This document shows, one piece after another, positions 1-8,424 of a stretch of 64,000 nucleotides of DNA. Each line of letters starts with the position of its first letter. The stretch's first letter is position 1. A model generated the notes under the pieces. The model worked only from the letters and a program-made list of their open reading frames with translations, made no database searches and had not been told where the DNA came from. Location of the stretch: positions 39,443-103,442 of the forward strand of contig DAOLDB010000006.1 in NCBI GenBank assembly GCA_035327565.1. The letters are read 5' to 3'. Origin of the DNA: JABDLO01 sp035327565 (lineage in GTDB: Bacteria; Bacteroidota; Bacteroidia; Chitinophagales; Saprospiraceae). Both the position numbers and the translations under genes were made by a program.

Positions 1-1
1 A

Positions 2-838
2 AAAGCAGAAAGTATGAACCTGGCTGCAGATCCCGGTTTTCTTAAGCTGCCTCCCCATGTTCATTTCAATGAAGTATCGGGAATTGCTTTGGATTCAAAA
101 GAACACATATATGTGCTTCACAGAGGGGAGGAGCCTTTAATGGAGTTTGATCAGGAAGGTCGATATGTCCGTTCACTCGCCCATGGATTAATTAGCAAAG
201 GTCATGGGTTGAAAATTGATGCATATGATAACATTTGGGTTGTCGATCGCGGAGCCCATACAGTGTTCAAAATAAGTCAAGAGGATAAGGTGTTGATGGT
301 ATTGGGAAGATGGGGATTCAAAGGGGAAGAAATGGAGCAATTCAATCAACCAACCGATGTAGCTTTTGATTCCCGCAATAATATATATATAACTGATGGT
401 TATGGTAATGCCAGAGTAGTGATGTATGACAAGAATGGAAGATTTCAAATGACCTGGGGACATCCCGGCAATGCACCAGGACAATTTAGTTTGCCTCATA
501 GTATTGTTATTGACAGTTTAGACCGAATCTATGTAGGTGATCGTAATAACAACAGAATCCAGATATTTGACCGCGAGGGCCTTTTATTGAAGATTTGGGA
601 TCAGACAGGATCACCCTGGGGTATGGCTATCCGTGACGGGATTTTTTATATGGTAGATGGGCACCAAAACAGGTTGGTACAATTGGATGATCAAGGTAGT
701 ATTGTTAAAACTTTTGGAAGCAAAGGCAAAATACCAGGACGATTTGAATTTGCACACATGTTGGCTGTAGACAAGAATCACCACTTCTATGTGGCAGAAA
801 TTTTGAATTGGAGAGTACAAAAATTAATACCCCGGTAA
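2..838 (+). CDS. NHL-repeat beta-propeller protein (5' end outside the window)
   Basis: The reading frame is open to the left edge of the window, so the true start and any signal peptide probably lie upstream; the first ATG inside is at 14. About 275 residues are visible and consist of repeated NHL-type blades of the form 'G-I-A-x-D-(S)-x-x-x-I-Y-V-x-D', for example at about residues 22-35, 110-127 and 160-177. The pattern resembles the propeller of the peptidyl-alpha-hydroxyglycine alpha-amidating lyase family, but such names are often given to NHL proteins of unknown function. It is probably secreted or periplasmic. It heads a co-directional run with a sodium symporter, a kinase and an aldolase, so a role in binding or converting the substrate of that pathway is possible. 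Its activity is not established. Confidence 0.8.
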   Translation, partial: KAESMNLAADPGFLKLPPHVHFNEVSGIALDSKEHIYVLHRGEEPLMEFDQEGRYVRSLAHGLISKGHGLKIDAYDNIWVVDRGAHTVFKISQEDKVLMVLGRWGFKGEEMEQFNQPTDVAFDSRNNIYITDGYGNARVVMYDKNGRFQMTWGHPGNAPGQFSLPHSIVIDSLDRIYVGDRNNNRIQIFDREGLLLKIWDQTGSPWGMAIRDGIFYMVDGHQNRLVQLDDQGSIVKTFGSKGKIPGRFEFAHMLAVDKNHHFYVAEILNWRVQKLIPR

Positions 839-881
839 TGGCACACCCTATGAAATCAATTTTTTTATTAGAAACCAGGAT

Positions 882-1868
882 ATGTCGATGATTAACAATG
901 CATTGGATAAATTCGTCAATTTGTACCCTGTATGGATTGTGGCCAGTTCTTTAGCGGGATATCTATATCCGCCATTATTTGAATGGTTTACAGGCAATTT
1001 TATGCTTTATGCGTTGGCCATTGTCATGTTGGGCATGGGATTGACGATTGGTGTTCAGGATTTTCTCCAACTCAGGCATATGCCTGGAGCCATCATCACA
1101 GTGGCTATTTTACAGTACTCTGTTATGCCACTGGCAGCCTGGTCTATTGCAAAGATGTTTGGATTGTCTGCCGAACTGGCAGTAGGGTTAATTATAGTGG
1201 GATGCTGTCCCGGGGGTACGGCATCCAATGTGATTGCATATTTGGCCAGGGGAAATCTGGCTTTGTCGGTTACTATGACTACCATATCCACCATTATGGC
1301 GATTGTAATGACACCAATGTTGACAGATGCTTTGGCAGGAACTTATGTGCCGGTAGATGCCTGGGGATTATTTATCACCACTATAAAAGTAATACTGATA
1401 CCTGTGGGTTTAGGTGTTTTCTTGAATTATAAATTCAACCATCAGGTAAGTAAAGTAAGAAAAGCCGGGCCGGTACTTGCCGTGTTGGCTATCGTTTTCA
1501 TTGCAGGGGGCATTGTAGCTCAAAGTGCTGAAACCATTGCAGCTCACGCTTTTAAATTGTTTTTAGCCACGACCTCTCTTCATATAGGGGGTTTTATTTT
1601 GGGCTATTTTGTGGTGAGGCTTTTCAGATATAATAAAGTAGTATCTCGAACTGCTTCCATTGAGGTGGGAATGCAAAATGGAGGATTAGCAGCCACACTG
1701 GCAAAGAATCATTTTCCATTGTATCCCTTGGCCGCCGTTCCTGCTGTGTTTAGCAGTGTAATGCAAACCATCATCGGTGGGCTGATTGCCGCATGGTGGA
1801 GATCGAGACCGGAAACCAGTGAAACAGTAGAAGCCAATGGTACAGAAGTAAAAAAATCCTTGGTTTAG
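882..1868 (+). CDS. BASS-family sodium-dependent symporter
   Basis: A 328-residue polytopic membrane protein with about nine or ten hydrophobic segments. It belongs to the bile acid:sodium symporter (BASS) family: 'MLGMGLTIGVQDF' at about residue 46 and the 'GCCPGGTASNVIAYLARGN' stretch at about residue 107 are characteristic, the latter forming the sodium and substrate crossover region. Despite the name, bacterial members import organic anions such as pantoate, pyruvate-like acids or other carboxylates. The gene starts 43 bases after the NHL protein and is followed closely by a kinase and an aldolase, which suggests it imports the acid or hydroxy acid they metabolise. The exact substrate cannot be read from the sequence. 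Confidence 0.88.
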   Translation: MSMINNALDKFVNLYPVWIVASSLAGYLYPPLFEWFTGNFMLYALAIVMLGMGLTIGVQDFLQLRHMPGAIITVAILQYSVMPLAAWSIAKMFGLSAELAVGLIIVGCCPGGTASNVIAYLARGNLALSVTMTTISTIMAIVMTPMLTDALAGTYVPVDAWGLFITTIKVILIPVGLGVFLNYKFNHQVSKVRKAGPVLAVLAIVFIAGGIVAQSAETIAAHAFKLFLATTSLHIGGFILGYFVVRLFRYNKVVSRTASIEVGMQNGGLAATLAKNHFPLYPLAAVPAVFSSVMQTIIGGLIAAWWRSRPETSETVEANGTEVKKSLV

Positions 1869-1888
1869 TTCATATAAATGAATTGGAA

Positions 1889-2986
1889 ATGATGAGCATA
1901 AGGAAGAATATATACAATTGGAAAGCCGATAGGCCCAACGCATTCTATCATTTGCGTGGCAATAAAGAATCCCAGTATACAATGGATACGGAGCATCAGA
2001 TACGCGAAATTGCATTAGATTTTCTGGGTTCCCACCATTTTGATCTCAATTCTGCAGGTGGTCAGGGCAATCATTTAACTTACATTTTGAAGAATGGTTC
2101 GGTTTCTTATTTTATCCGTTTGGAAAATAGTGACCCTAAGGATGATTATATGTTGATTGAGTCTGAAATTATGCGTCAGGTGAGGAAGTCAGGAGTTTGT
2201 GTACCAGGAATATTTAAAGTGGATGTTTCGTATCGCAAAACAAGTTTTTCTTACCAGATTATGGAATGGATTGAATACCCTGATCTGAGTAAAGTCAAGA
2301 AGACAGGTAAACTCGATTTATTTACCATTGCCAGGGAAATTGGAAAAAACATTGCAAAATGGCAGTGGGTAAAAACGGAAAATTTTGGACTTTTCAGTAC
2401 CGGGGAATTAATCAATACAGGCCTTCTTAAAGGATATCATAATACCTATAAGGAATATTTCTGTCTCAATCTTAAAAAGCATCTGGATTTTTTAAGAGAA
2501 GCATCTTTCATTACTTCTGAAGAAAGCGATGAAATTGAGGAAGTTATTGATGAACATACATACCTTTTGGAAATTTCAGATTCCTGCCTTGTGCATAAAG
2601 ATCTGGCTTTATGGAATTTGTTGGGTACTCCTACGGAAATAAAAGCCGTGATAGATTGGGGCGATGCCATAGCTGGAGATCCAACCGATGATATATCTTT
2701 GTTTGCATGTTTTTATGGTGAAGATGTTCTGAATGAATTATTGGCAGGATATCAGATGGAAAAACCGCTTCCGGAGGATTTTTATCCCAGGTTTTACCTT
2801 CATTTTCTCAGGAATATGATTGTAAAAGCGGTCATCCGGGTAGGAGGAGGCTACTTTGAGAAAGATGAAAATTTCTTCCTGATAGATGATGACCTGAAAG
2901 GCAGGGCATTGGAAGAATTTACCCGGTCAAGACTTCATCTGGCTTTTCAAAATTTAAAGAATAACGTAGAAGTATTAGCGATATGA
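1889..2986 (+). CDS. Aminoglycoside phosphotransferase-fold (APH) small-molecule kinase
   Basis: A protein of the APH/choline kinase superfamily. The catalytic Brenner-type motif 'HKDLALWNLL' (H-x-D-x4-N) and the metal-binding 'DWGD' segment about 20 residues later are intact. This group phosphorylates hydroxyl groups of small molecules (aminoglycosides, choline, homoserine, hydroxylysine, sugars). In an operon with a transporter and an aldolase, a metabolic kinase is far likelier than a resistance enzyme. The start is uncertain: a TTG at 1883, ATGs at 1889 and 1892, or an ATG at 1982 that removes an atypical 31-residue N-terminal extension and begins just before the conserved N-lobe. The stop overlaps the start of the next gene as ATGA. 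Confidence 0.82.
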   Translation: MMSIRKNIYNWKADRPNAFYHLRGNKESQYTMDTEHQIREIALDFLGSHHFDLNSAGGQGNHLTYILKNGSVSYFIRLENSDPKDDYMLIESEIMRQVRKSGVCVPGIFKVDVSYRKTSFSYQIMEWIEYPDLSKVKKTGKLDLFTIAREIGKNIAKWQWVKTENFGLFSTGELINTGLLKGYHNTYKEYFCLNLKKHLDFLREASFITSEESDEIEEVIDEHTYLLEISDSCLVHKDLALWNLLGTPTEIKAVIDWGDAIAGDPTDDISLFACFYGEDVLNELLAGYQMEKPLPEDFYPRFYLHFLRNMIVKAVIRVGGGYFEKDENFFLIDDDLKGRALEEFTRSRLHLAFQNLKNNVEVLAI

Positions 2987-3741
2987 CCAGGGTTGAAGAA
3001 ATAGCAAAAGTGAAGCAATCAGGAGAATGGATGGGTACCTGGATGTCCCTCGGACATACGGCCATTGCTGAATTGGCTTCTATGTTTCCTTTTCAATGGC
3101 TATTATTTGATCTTGAACACGGATATATAACAGATGAGCAATTGCTTTCTAATTTTCAGGCCGTTAGAGATGGTGACGTTTCTATCATAGTAAGGGTCGG
3201 CAAGGTAGATGAAGTATTGATATCCCGCATTCTTGACTGGGGTGCTCACGGTATCATGTTGCCTCATGTCAACGATCCCTTGAAGGCTGTTCAGTGCCTG
3301 CAGGCCATGTATTATCCCCCGGTAGGAAAAAGAGGGTTTTCTACCAGCGCCCGATCTTTCCGTTTTGGTAAGCTTGCTTATAACGCTGATACACACGTAA
3401 AACCAATATTTTATGCACAAATTGAAACATTGGAAGGGGTTGATTCAGCAGAATCCATAGCGGCTGTGGAAGGAGTGGATGTACTTTTTGTTGGACCGAC
3501 AGATTTAAAATTGAATTGGGAAACTCATAAAGATAAAGACAAAAAAGAGTTCAATCAGCTTTTGGAAGAAGTATGCATTGCAGCATTGAAACATTCAAAG
3601 AAAGCGGGTATTCTGGTAAAGAACATCGAGGATTTGCCATTATACAGGTCCATGGGGTTTTCCGTATTTTCCATCGGGTCGGATCTGGGGCTCATTCATC
3701 AGGGATACAAAGAGCTGATATCAGGCATACAGCATCAATAG
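2983..3741 (+). CDS. HpcH/HpaI-family class II aldolase
   Basis: A 252-residue TIM-barrel enzyme of the HpcH/HpaI aldolase/citrate lyase family, the usual family length. Visible signature elements are 'FDLEHG' (residues 42-47), the catalytic Arg in 'IVRVG' (about 71), 'GAHGIMLPHVN' (88-97), the 'KRGFSTSARS' loop (about 116-125), and the divalent-metal ligands Glu148 in 'QIET' and Asp174 in 'GPTD'. Members reversibly cleave 2-keto-3-deoxy or 4-hydroxy-2-oxo acids to pyruvate (or an alpha-keto acid) and an aldehyde. The start codon overlaps the kinase stop by four bases, so the two are translationally coupled. It probably performs the carbon-carbon cleavage of the acid imported by the upstream symporter; the substrate is unknown. 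Confidence 0.88.
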   Translation: MTRVEEIAKVKQSGEWMGTWMSLGHTAIAELASMFPFQWLLFDLEHGYITDEQLLSNFQAVRDGDVSIIVRVGKVDEVLISRILDWGAHGIMLPHVNDPLKAVQCLQAMYYPPVGKRGFSTSARSFRFGKLAYNADTHVKPIFYAQIETLEGVDSAESIAAVEGVDVLFVGPTDLKLNWETHKDKDKKEFNQLLEEVCIAALKHSKKAGILVKNIEDLPLYRSMGFSVFSIGSDLGLIHQGYKELISGIQHQ

Positions 3742-3811
3742 GCCTATCTATTAATAAACATATTGCTCTCAAGGAATACTTAGCTTGATCATGATCACTG
3801 ATATTTTTTAA

Positions 3812-3845
3812 TCCAAAGTTCACAAAGGCAATCACAAAGAGTGGA
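3812..3845. repeat. Short ACAAAG-rich dispersed repeat, copy 1
   Basis: The gap 3742-3951 contains a direct-repeat-like string built on 'caaagttcacaaagg...cacaaagag'. Related strings occur at 10355-10400 and 53627-53672, always in gaps. The copies are short and imperfect, so this is a weak call. Confidence 0.35.
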
Positions 3846-3951
3846 ATGAGAAAATTCCATTAAGAATCTTTTTGAGAAAAAATGAATTTCATGCAACCTC
3901 CATGCTTGTGTAAACATCTTTTGCAATGAACTTATCAAAAATTTTAAAATT

Positions 3952-4770
3952 ATGAAAAAATTCTACTCTATTGCAATTTTTGTATTGTTTGCATTAAAGG
4001 TATTTGGTCAGCAAAGCAAAACCAAAGTGATACTACTTGGTGTATTTCACTTCAATAATCCCGGGTTGGATGTAGCAAAATTTGAAAACATTGATATTCT
4101 AGAAGCGAAAGCGCAAAAAGAAATTGAAGCCATTACTCACCGGATTGCCGGTTACCAACCCCAAAAAGTTTTTCTTGAGATTCTGCCCGAATATTCAACC
4201 CGGTACGACAGTTTATTAGCCCAGTTTCAGCCGGACGATTTACAAAAATATAAATCAGAATCAGTACAGGTAGGCGTTCGCCTTATGCACCAACTCGGTC
4301 ACGATCGTGGTTTTTATGTAGACAGTAAATTGAATTTAAATTTTGAATCGCTCATCCAGACCTGGATGATGAACGGTCAACAATCCAGTGTTGAACAATT
4401 TATGATGAAGGTGGCTGAAGTTGAAAGGTCATTCAATGAAAAAGTTTCTTCAGAGATAGGAGTGGATCAAATTTTGAAATGGATGAATACCCCGGAGAAA
4501 AGGCATGAGAATTTGGCTCCGTATACCTCAAAGCTAGTATTGACTGCGGGAAAGGAAGGTGATTTTACCGGCGCTGATCTGGCTGCTGAATGGTATAAAA
4601 GAAATCTAAGAATTTACTCTAATATTCTTCGCGCCTTAGAAGGTAATGAAGAGTGCATTTTTGTTATGTTTGGTGCCGGACACATACCTATTTTGGAACT
4701 CTTGTTTTCTCTGGATCATGACAGTTTTGAGCTGGTAGATATAATGGATTTATTCAGAAATTTGGATTGA
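3952..4770 (+). CDS. Secreted TraB/DUF5694-like protein
   Basis: A 272-residue protein with a clear Sec signal peptide (Lys-rich start, hydrophobic run, 'VFGQ' cleavage region near residue 20). The mature part begins with 'VILLGVFHFNNPG' and ends with 'FVMFGAGHIPIL' near residue 238. These match the conserved first motif and the distal GxGH motif of the TraB/GumN/Tiki superfamily, and the length fits DUF5694. Tiki-type relatives are metal-dependent proteases, and bacterial members have no firmly assigned role. It stands alone, with repeat-bearing gaps on both sides, so context gives no further clue. Confidence 0.75.
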   Translation: MKKFYSIAIFVLFALKVFGQQSKTKVILLGVFHFNNPGLDVAKFENIDILEAKAQKEIEAITHRIAGYQPQKVFLEILPEYSTRYDSLLAQFQPDDLQKYKSESVQVGVRLMHQLGHDRGFYVDSKLNLNFESLIQTWMMNGQQSSVEQFMMKVAEVERSFNEKVSSEIGVDQILKWMNTPEKRHENLAPYTSKLVLTAGKEGDFTGADLAAEWYKRNLRIYSNILRALEGNEECIFVMFGAGHIPILELLFSLDHDSFELVDIMDLFRNLD

Positions 4771-4835
4771 TTTTTCTATACAGCCATTCATTTTTATTTC
4801 ATTGCACCCCATTGTATATCGATATTGCTTGTAAG

Positions 4836-5020
4836 CATGAGGAGCAGGTAAATTTTTTCCCGCAGATTTACGCAGATGCTACGCTGATATCGTAGATTTT
4901 CGGTTTGGGGTAAAAAAGATCTGCGAAAATCAGCGAGATCTGCGGGAGAGATAATAAATTCGGGTCAATCACCCAAATAAGGAATTGGAACCTCAAGTAA
5001 TCGAAGAAGGAGAAATCGAA
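4836..5020. repeat. Dispersed intergenic repeat family A, copy 1 (inverted ends CCCGCAGAT...ATCTGCGGG)
   Basis: In the 4771-5335 gap, 'cccgcagat' at 4859-4867 and 'atctgcggg' at 4938-4946 are exact inverted ends that bracket further 'cgcagat/atctgcg' copies. The element is preceded by 'atgaggagcaggtaaa' (about 4836) and followed by 'aaggaattggaacctcaagt' (about 4979-4998). The same flanks recur around the copy at 8252-8360 (and 8391-8416), and a diverged copy lies at 10431-10565. No protein is encoded. It looks like a mobile or amplified structured repeat rather than a regulator of one gene. Confidence 0.7.
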
Positions 5021-5335
5021 TGAATCGGGAATTTCTATTCAACTAATTTTTTAAAAAATGTCAACATTAAATAATTAATATTTAAATCTGTGAATAAAAA
5101 GGATAAGAGTAAAGAGGATATCTTTCATGAATACTTTCAAATTATTCATTTGGTACCTTTTCTTTGAGAATACAAAGACAGCATAAGCCTAAAGAACATC
5201 TTTGCATGTAAATTACAGCTCCCCAACGGAATAATCCTTATTATTATATCCTAAAATTTAAATAACATGTATTTTAGGATTGCCCAATTATATCAATAGC
5301 AGCCATTTATTTTATGAGTGGCACAATGGATGGTG
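5021..5335. other. Gap without a recognisable gene
   Basis: This AT-rich stretch follows repeat copy A1 and leads to the phosphatidylcholine synthase promoter. No ORF with plausible coding character, no RNA gene and no terminator is apparent to me on either strand. Confidence 0.5.
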
Positions 5336-5343
5336 TAAATTTG
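5336..5343 (+). promoter_or_regulatory. Candidate -7 box of the phosphatidylcholine synthase gene
   Basis: The string TAAATTTG fits the Bacteroidota -7 consensus TAnnTTTG and lies 28 bases before the preferred ATG at 5372. No clear TTTG is present about 20 bases upstream, so the -33 element is weak or absent. Confidence 0.4.
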
Positions 5344-5371
5344 ATTCGGTGGGTCATTGAAAATTAAACCT

Positions 5372-6076
5372 ATGGTAAAAGCGGTTGGTTTGTGGCAGAT
5401 AACGGTAGCATGGGGTGTTCACCTGTTCACAATCATGGGTATAGTGGCAGGTTTTCTTGCTTTAATCTCTATTCATGAGGAAAATTGGCAGTTTGCTGTA
5501 TTTTGGATGTTGATCGCATTGATGATAGACGGAGTGGATGGCAGTCTGGCCCGATGGTTCAAGGTAAAGGAAATATTGCCTCATGTGAATGGTAAGATGA
5601 TGGATTACGTCATTGATTTTGCCAATTATGCATTGATCCCTGCCTTTTTGTTTTATCAGTATGGATTTGTTTCCGGTATAATGGGAATGATTCTAACCAT
5701 ACTGATATTATTGGTATCGGTGGTTTACTATGGCTTAGACAATATGGTTACAGAAGACCGGTTTTTCACAGGATTTCCTGTCTTGTGGAATCTGGTGATG
5801 TGTTTTTTTGTCCTTGTGATAGATGCATCTCCTTGGGTATATGGTTTGCTGGTTGTTTTTTTTGCTGTCATGCATTTTGTCCCCGTAAGAACCGTTTATC
5901 CCACCCAAAACCGGAATTACCGGAAGTTGACCTGGGTATTTACAGTGATTTTTATTTCGTCATTATTATTTTTGGTATTCCAATATCCTGAGAAACCGTT
6001 TGTATGTTTGGTGGGAGCGTATGTGTCGTTGGGCTATTTTGGTATCCTGTCTTTTTTCTTGTCAGTAAAATTTTAA
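5372..6076 (+). CDS. pcs: Phosphatidylcholine synthase (CDP-alcohol phosphatidyltransferase)
   Basis: A 234-residue integral membrane protein with about eight hydrophobic segments. It carries the CDP-alcohol phosphatidyltransferase motif as 'DGVDGSLARWFKVKEILPHV' followed by 'GKMMDYVIDFANY'. This spacing (DG-x2-AR, then VKxxLP, then GxxxDxxxD and a tyrosine) is the form seen in bacterial Pcs, which condenses choline directly with CDP-diacylglycerol to make phosphatidylcholine and CMP, rather than the shorter form of PgsA or PssA. The ATG at 5372 is preferred over an in-frame TTG at 5357. No choline uptake or synthesis gene is adjacent. Pcs is well known in Alphaproteobacteria and some pathogens, so it is notable here. 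Confidence 0.83.
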   Translation: MVKAVGLWQITVAWGVHLFTIMGIVAGFLALISIHEENWQFAVFWMLIALMIDGVDGSLARWFKVKEILPHVNGKMMDYVIDFANYALIPAFLFYQYGFVSGIMGMILTILILLVSVVYYGLDNMVTEDRFFTGFPVLWNLVMCFFVLVIDASPWVYGLLVVFFAVMHFVPVRTVYPTQNRNYRKLTWVFTVIFISSLLFLVFQYPEKPFVCLVGAYVSLGYFGILSFFLSVKF

Positions 6077-6168
6077 ACAAATGACTTACCAGAGTGATTG
6101 AGATTAAAAAATTGTAGTATACTCTAAACATGCCTCTGTCATTAATTGTGATAGGAAAAGGGAAAATA

Positions 6169-6475
6169 TTAAATATGTTCAGATCCCCTACCACAAAAAT
6201 AAGAGTGGGCAATATTAGTGTAATTCTTCACCTGGTTTTTTCGGACATTATGTAGACTTCCATTGACACGACCGTTGTTTTTTAAAATTATTGTATAATT
6301 CTTTGATGAAATGACTGCCTTCTGTATCATCGGGATTCCACAATGTGCGGAAAACATACTGTGATCGCCCTTGATAGAAATATCTGACCAAAAGATAAGA
6401 GCCTTTTCCTTCCGTATATATTCTACTGCCCGATTCACAGGATGCCATTACTATCAGGCGAGGTATTTTTTTCAT
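6169..6475 (-). pseudogene. Remnant of a CHAT-domain (caspase-like) protein
   Basis: The minus-strand frame 6475-6248 encodes 'PRLIVMASCESG', 'YTEGKGSYLLVRYFYQG', 'RTLWNPDD' and 'KELYNNFKK'. These match in order the C-terminal half of CHAT peptidase domains (consensus LVVLSACETG...GEGxxxLxRAFxYAGA...SLWxVDD...FYxxL), including the catalytic Cys. A frameshift near 6285 then moves the homology into the overlapping frame, which ends in 'NIAHSYFCGRGSEHI', recalling the terminal 'HPYYWAGFVLIG'. A stop codon lies immediately upstream of the Met, and only a weak match ('SQYVLYTIDMN') can be seen beyond it in another frame. So a once longer gene has decayed, leaving about 300 bases. Confidence 0.55.
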
Positions 6476-6592
6476 GGTTATTTAAAAAAGACATTCATAT
6501 CTATTGTATAGAGTACATATTGAGAACAAAGAGCAAAAATGCAGATATGAACAATTGTATTCGACCTGTCAAATGGCTCTATACTAATTTTA

Positions 6593-7936
6593 TTATTTCT
6601 TTGGTAGCGCATCCCATGCTATATCCGGAGCTTGTCCCATGGCAGGACGAGTATGATAAGTATCAAGAGAGGCTGTCTCATTGAAAAATCCACAATTTTT
6701 CAAGTAAAAAGTTTGGACTGATACATCATAGCCACCGGCAAAATCCAGGCGTGCATTTGCGCGGGCAGTGGCATCTGCCGTCAGCCGTGCACGCGTCAAT
6801 TCAAACCAACGTCCCTCGGAGTCGTAGATCCATTGGTTGCTATAATATCCCAAACGTTGCATTGTACCGGTATGTGTGACGAAATTTTCCAGAAATGAGT
6901 GAGGTCTTTTGATATATGTGTTGGTTTTGGGTCGTCGCCAAACAGCGATGAGTTTCCAGTCTTCCCATTCGGGGGAATAAAAGTAGGCTGTATAATCCGT
7001 ATTGTCGTTGCCTGCCGGCTCTCCTTTGAGAAGAAACCGGTAGGTTGTACCGGCTGACCATGGGTATATCCAATAACTTTGTCCTCCCGATCCTTCACCA
7101 CCGAAGTCATTGGTCGTTACATTTTCTCCTCTGGCCAAAAGTAGTACTCTCTGGTCTGGGGGAATTTCATTAGGATTGTCGGTTTCAAATGGACTCCATA
7201 CCGAGAACAATATCCGACGCTCTGTAGCCGAATTGACCTGGAAGCCGAAATACCCCTCTGCAAACCCATTGGTCATAAAGAAAGACCCGATAACATCGTT
7301 TCCTGGTGGAACGGTAATTTCATTGTAAAACCAAACCACATGTGAGGCTTCATCCGGTACAACATAAGATAAATGTACTGAGGGTCCACGTCGCCCCCAG
7401 TAAAAAAACTCTTCATCAACAAAGTGTACTCCGGATTCTGTGGCTTCGCCACCCAGACGAATGGATTCAATGACAGCATATGAATCAGCACTTTTACGTA
7501 TCCCTTCCAAATTAAGGGTAAAATACCCCGGATGAGGAATCTCGACAGTGGTTATATATTCAGTGCGGAATTCTGAGTGGCTCAGTTTGATACTCGTATT
7601 CACATCCAGAATGCTTGCTTTGAGTTCGCTTTCACCACTTTCTACTTTACCGTGAATACCTATGTGTAATTCACCGCTCCCATTGATGCGGAAATAAGTG
7701 CGTAGAGTGGCATTGGCGGAGGCCCAGGGATAAGAGGTAAAGTCATGGTATTGCATTTGGGGAGTGTTGGTTTGGTTAAAAAACCAGCTGTTTCCTTCGG
7801 TGGGAATGATGATGGGCATAGCGGGAGTTTCGGTAGCAGATTCTTCAGGGGACTTATAGTTCTTCAGGCATGAACAGTCAAAAAACATGAAAAGTATGAT
7901 AGTCAGGAAAGGTGGATAGCGTTGGGTTTTAATCAT
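6593..7936 (-). CDS. DUF3472/DUF5077-type secreted lipoprotein
   Basis: A 447-residue protein with a hydrophobic N-terminus ending in 'FFDCSCLK', consistent with a lipoprotein signal (Cys21 or Cys23). Two regions follow: an N-terminal carbohydrate-binding-like module (about 45-165, as in DUF5077) with 'GNSWFFNQTNTP' and 'LRTYFRINGSGELHIGI', and a C-terminal DUF3472-like domain (about 170-420) rich in Trp and aromatic residues, with 'EGGFFGFQ'-like and 'WIYDSEGRWFELTRARLTAD' segments. Such proteins sit on the cell surface of Bacteroidota, often near glycan genes, but no enzyme activity is established. It is monocistronic. The C-terminus lies next to the CHAT remnant. Confidence 0.75.
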   Translation of the reverse strand: MIKTQRYPPFLTIILFMFFDCSCLKNYKSPEESATETPAMPIIIPTEGNSWFFNQTNTPQMQYHDFTSYPWASANATLRTYFRINGSGELHIGIHGKVESGESELKASILDVNTSIKLSHSEFRTEYITTVEIPHPGYFTLNLEGIRKSADSYAVIESIRLGGEATESGVHFVDEEFFYWGRRGPSVHLSYVVPDEASHVVWFYNEITVPPGNDVIGSFFMTNGFAEGYFGFQVNSATERRILFSVWSPFETDNPNEIPPDQRVLLLARGENVTTNDFGGEGSGGQSYWIYPWSAGTTYRFLLKGEPAGNDNTDYTAYFYSPEWEDWKLIAVWRRPKTNTYIKRPHSFLENFVTHTGTMQRLGYYSNQWIYDSEGRWFELTRARLTADATARANARLDFAGGYDVSVQTFYLKNCGFFNETASLDTYHTRPAMGQAPDIAWDALPKK

Positions 7937-8112
7937 TTTTTGGTGTCTTCTTAAATGTAAATACTTTCATATTGACCTGGTGAATTTAGTGATTTTAACT
8001 ACAACATCTGATGAGTAAATGGACTATGTTTATTTCAAAGCAGATTTTTCATTTAATGTTTCTATGGATCCAATTTAGAATAAAAATAAAATTTCATTCC
8101 ATTGAATAAGTA

Positions 8113-8222
8113 TTGGCGCTGGAATTTTAATTCTAGATGTGTTGCTAAGGATGTTGGAATGCTATTTTTATGAGAAGCAAAGCGTGAAGAAATTTTCCAG
8201 CGCTATTAGAAGTTTGGAATAT
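8113..8222. repeat. Dispersed intergenic repeat family B, copy 1
   Basis: 'ggcgctggaattttaattct' (about 8114-8133) and, 60 bases on, 'attttccagcgctattagaa' with 'gtttggaat' (to 8220) form an inverted pair around 'ggcgctgg/ccagcgc'. The reverse complement of the right arm, beginning 'attccaaacttctaat', recurs at 48669-48690, where it is again followed by 'ggaattttaattccagc'. It lies in the 7937-8424 gap, next to a family A copy. The gap holds nothing else I can identify. Confidence 0.6.
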
Positions 8223-8251
8223 AAGTATGTTTTTAATTTTTCGATGATAAT

Positions 8252-8416
8252 AAGATCTGCGTAGATCGGCGAGATCAGCGGGAGAAAAAGAAACCTGGGA
8301 GATGAGCCCAAGTAAGGAATTGGAACCTCAAGTATTGGAAAAAGGGGTATTGAAAAGAAGCATGGGTAAAGAAGGATATTGATTACAAATATGAGGAGCA
8401 GGTAGATTTTTTTCCG
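8252..8416. repeat. Dispersed intergenic repeat family A, copy 2
   Basis: This copy contains 'agatctgcgtagatcggcga' and 'gatcagcgggag', then 'aaggaattggaacctcaagt' (8313-8332) shared exactly with copy 1, and a further piece 'atgaggagcaggta' (8391-8404) that in copy 1 lies on the other side of the element. The order of the blocks therefore differs from copy 1, as though copies were circularly permuted or lie in tandem and partly deleted. Confidence 0.6.
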
Positions 8417-8424
8417 GTATTTGA

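Noticed and set aside
983..1432. 149-codon plus-strand frame inside the symporter gene
   Set aside because: Alternative frame of a clear BASS transporter with unusual residue use.
6442..6684. 80-codon plus-strand frame near the CHAT remnant
   Set aside because: It overlaps the DUF3472 gene end and the remnant in antisense, with no recognisable domain.
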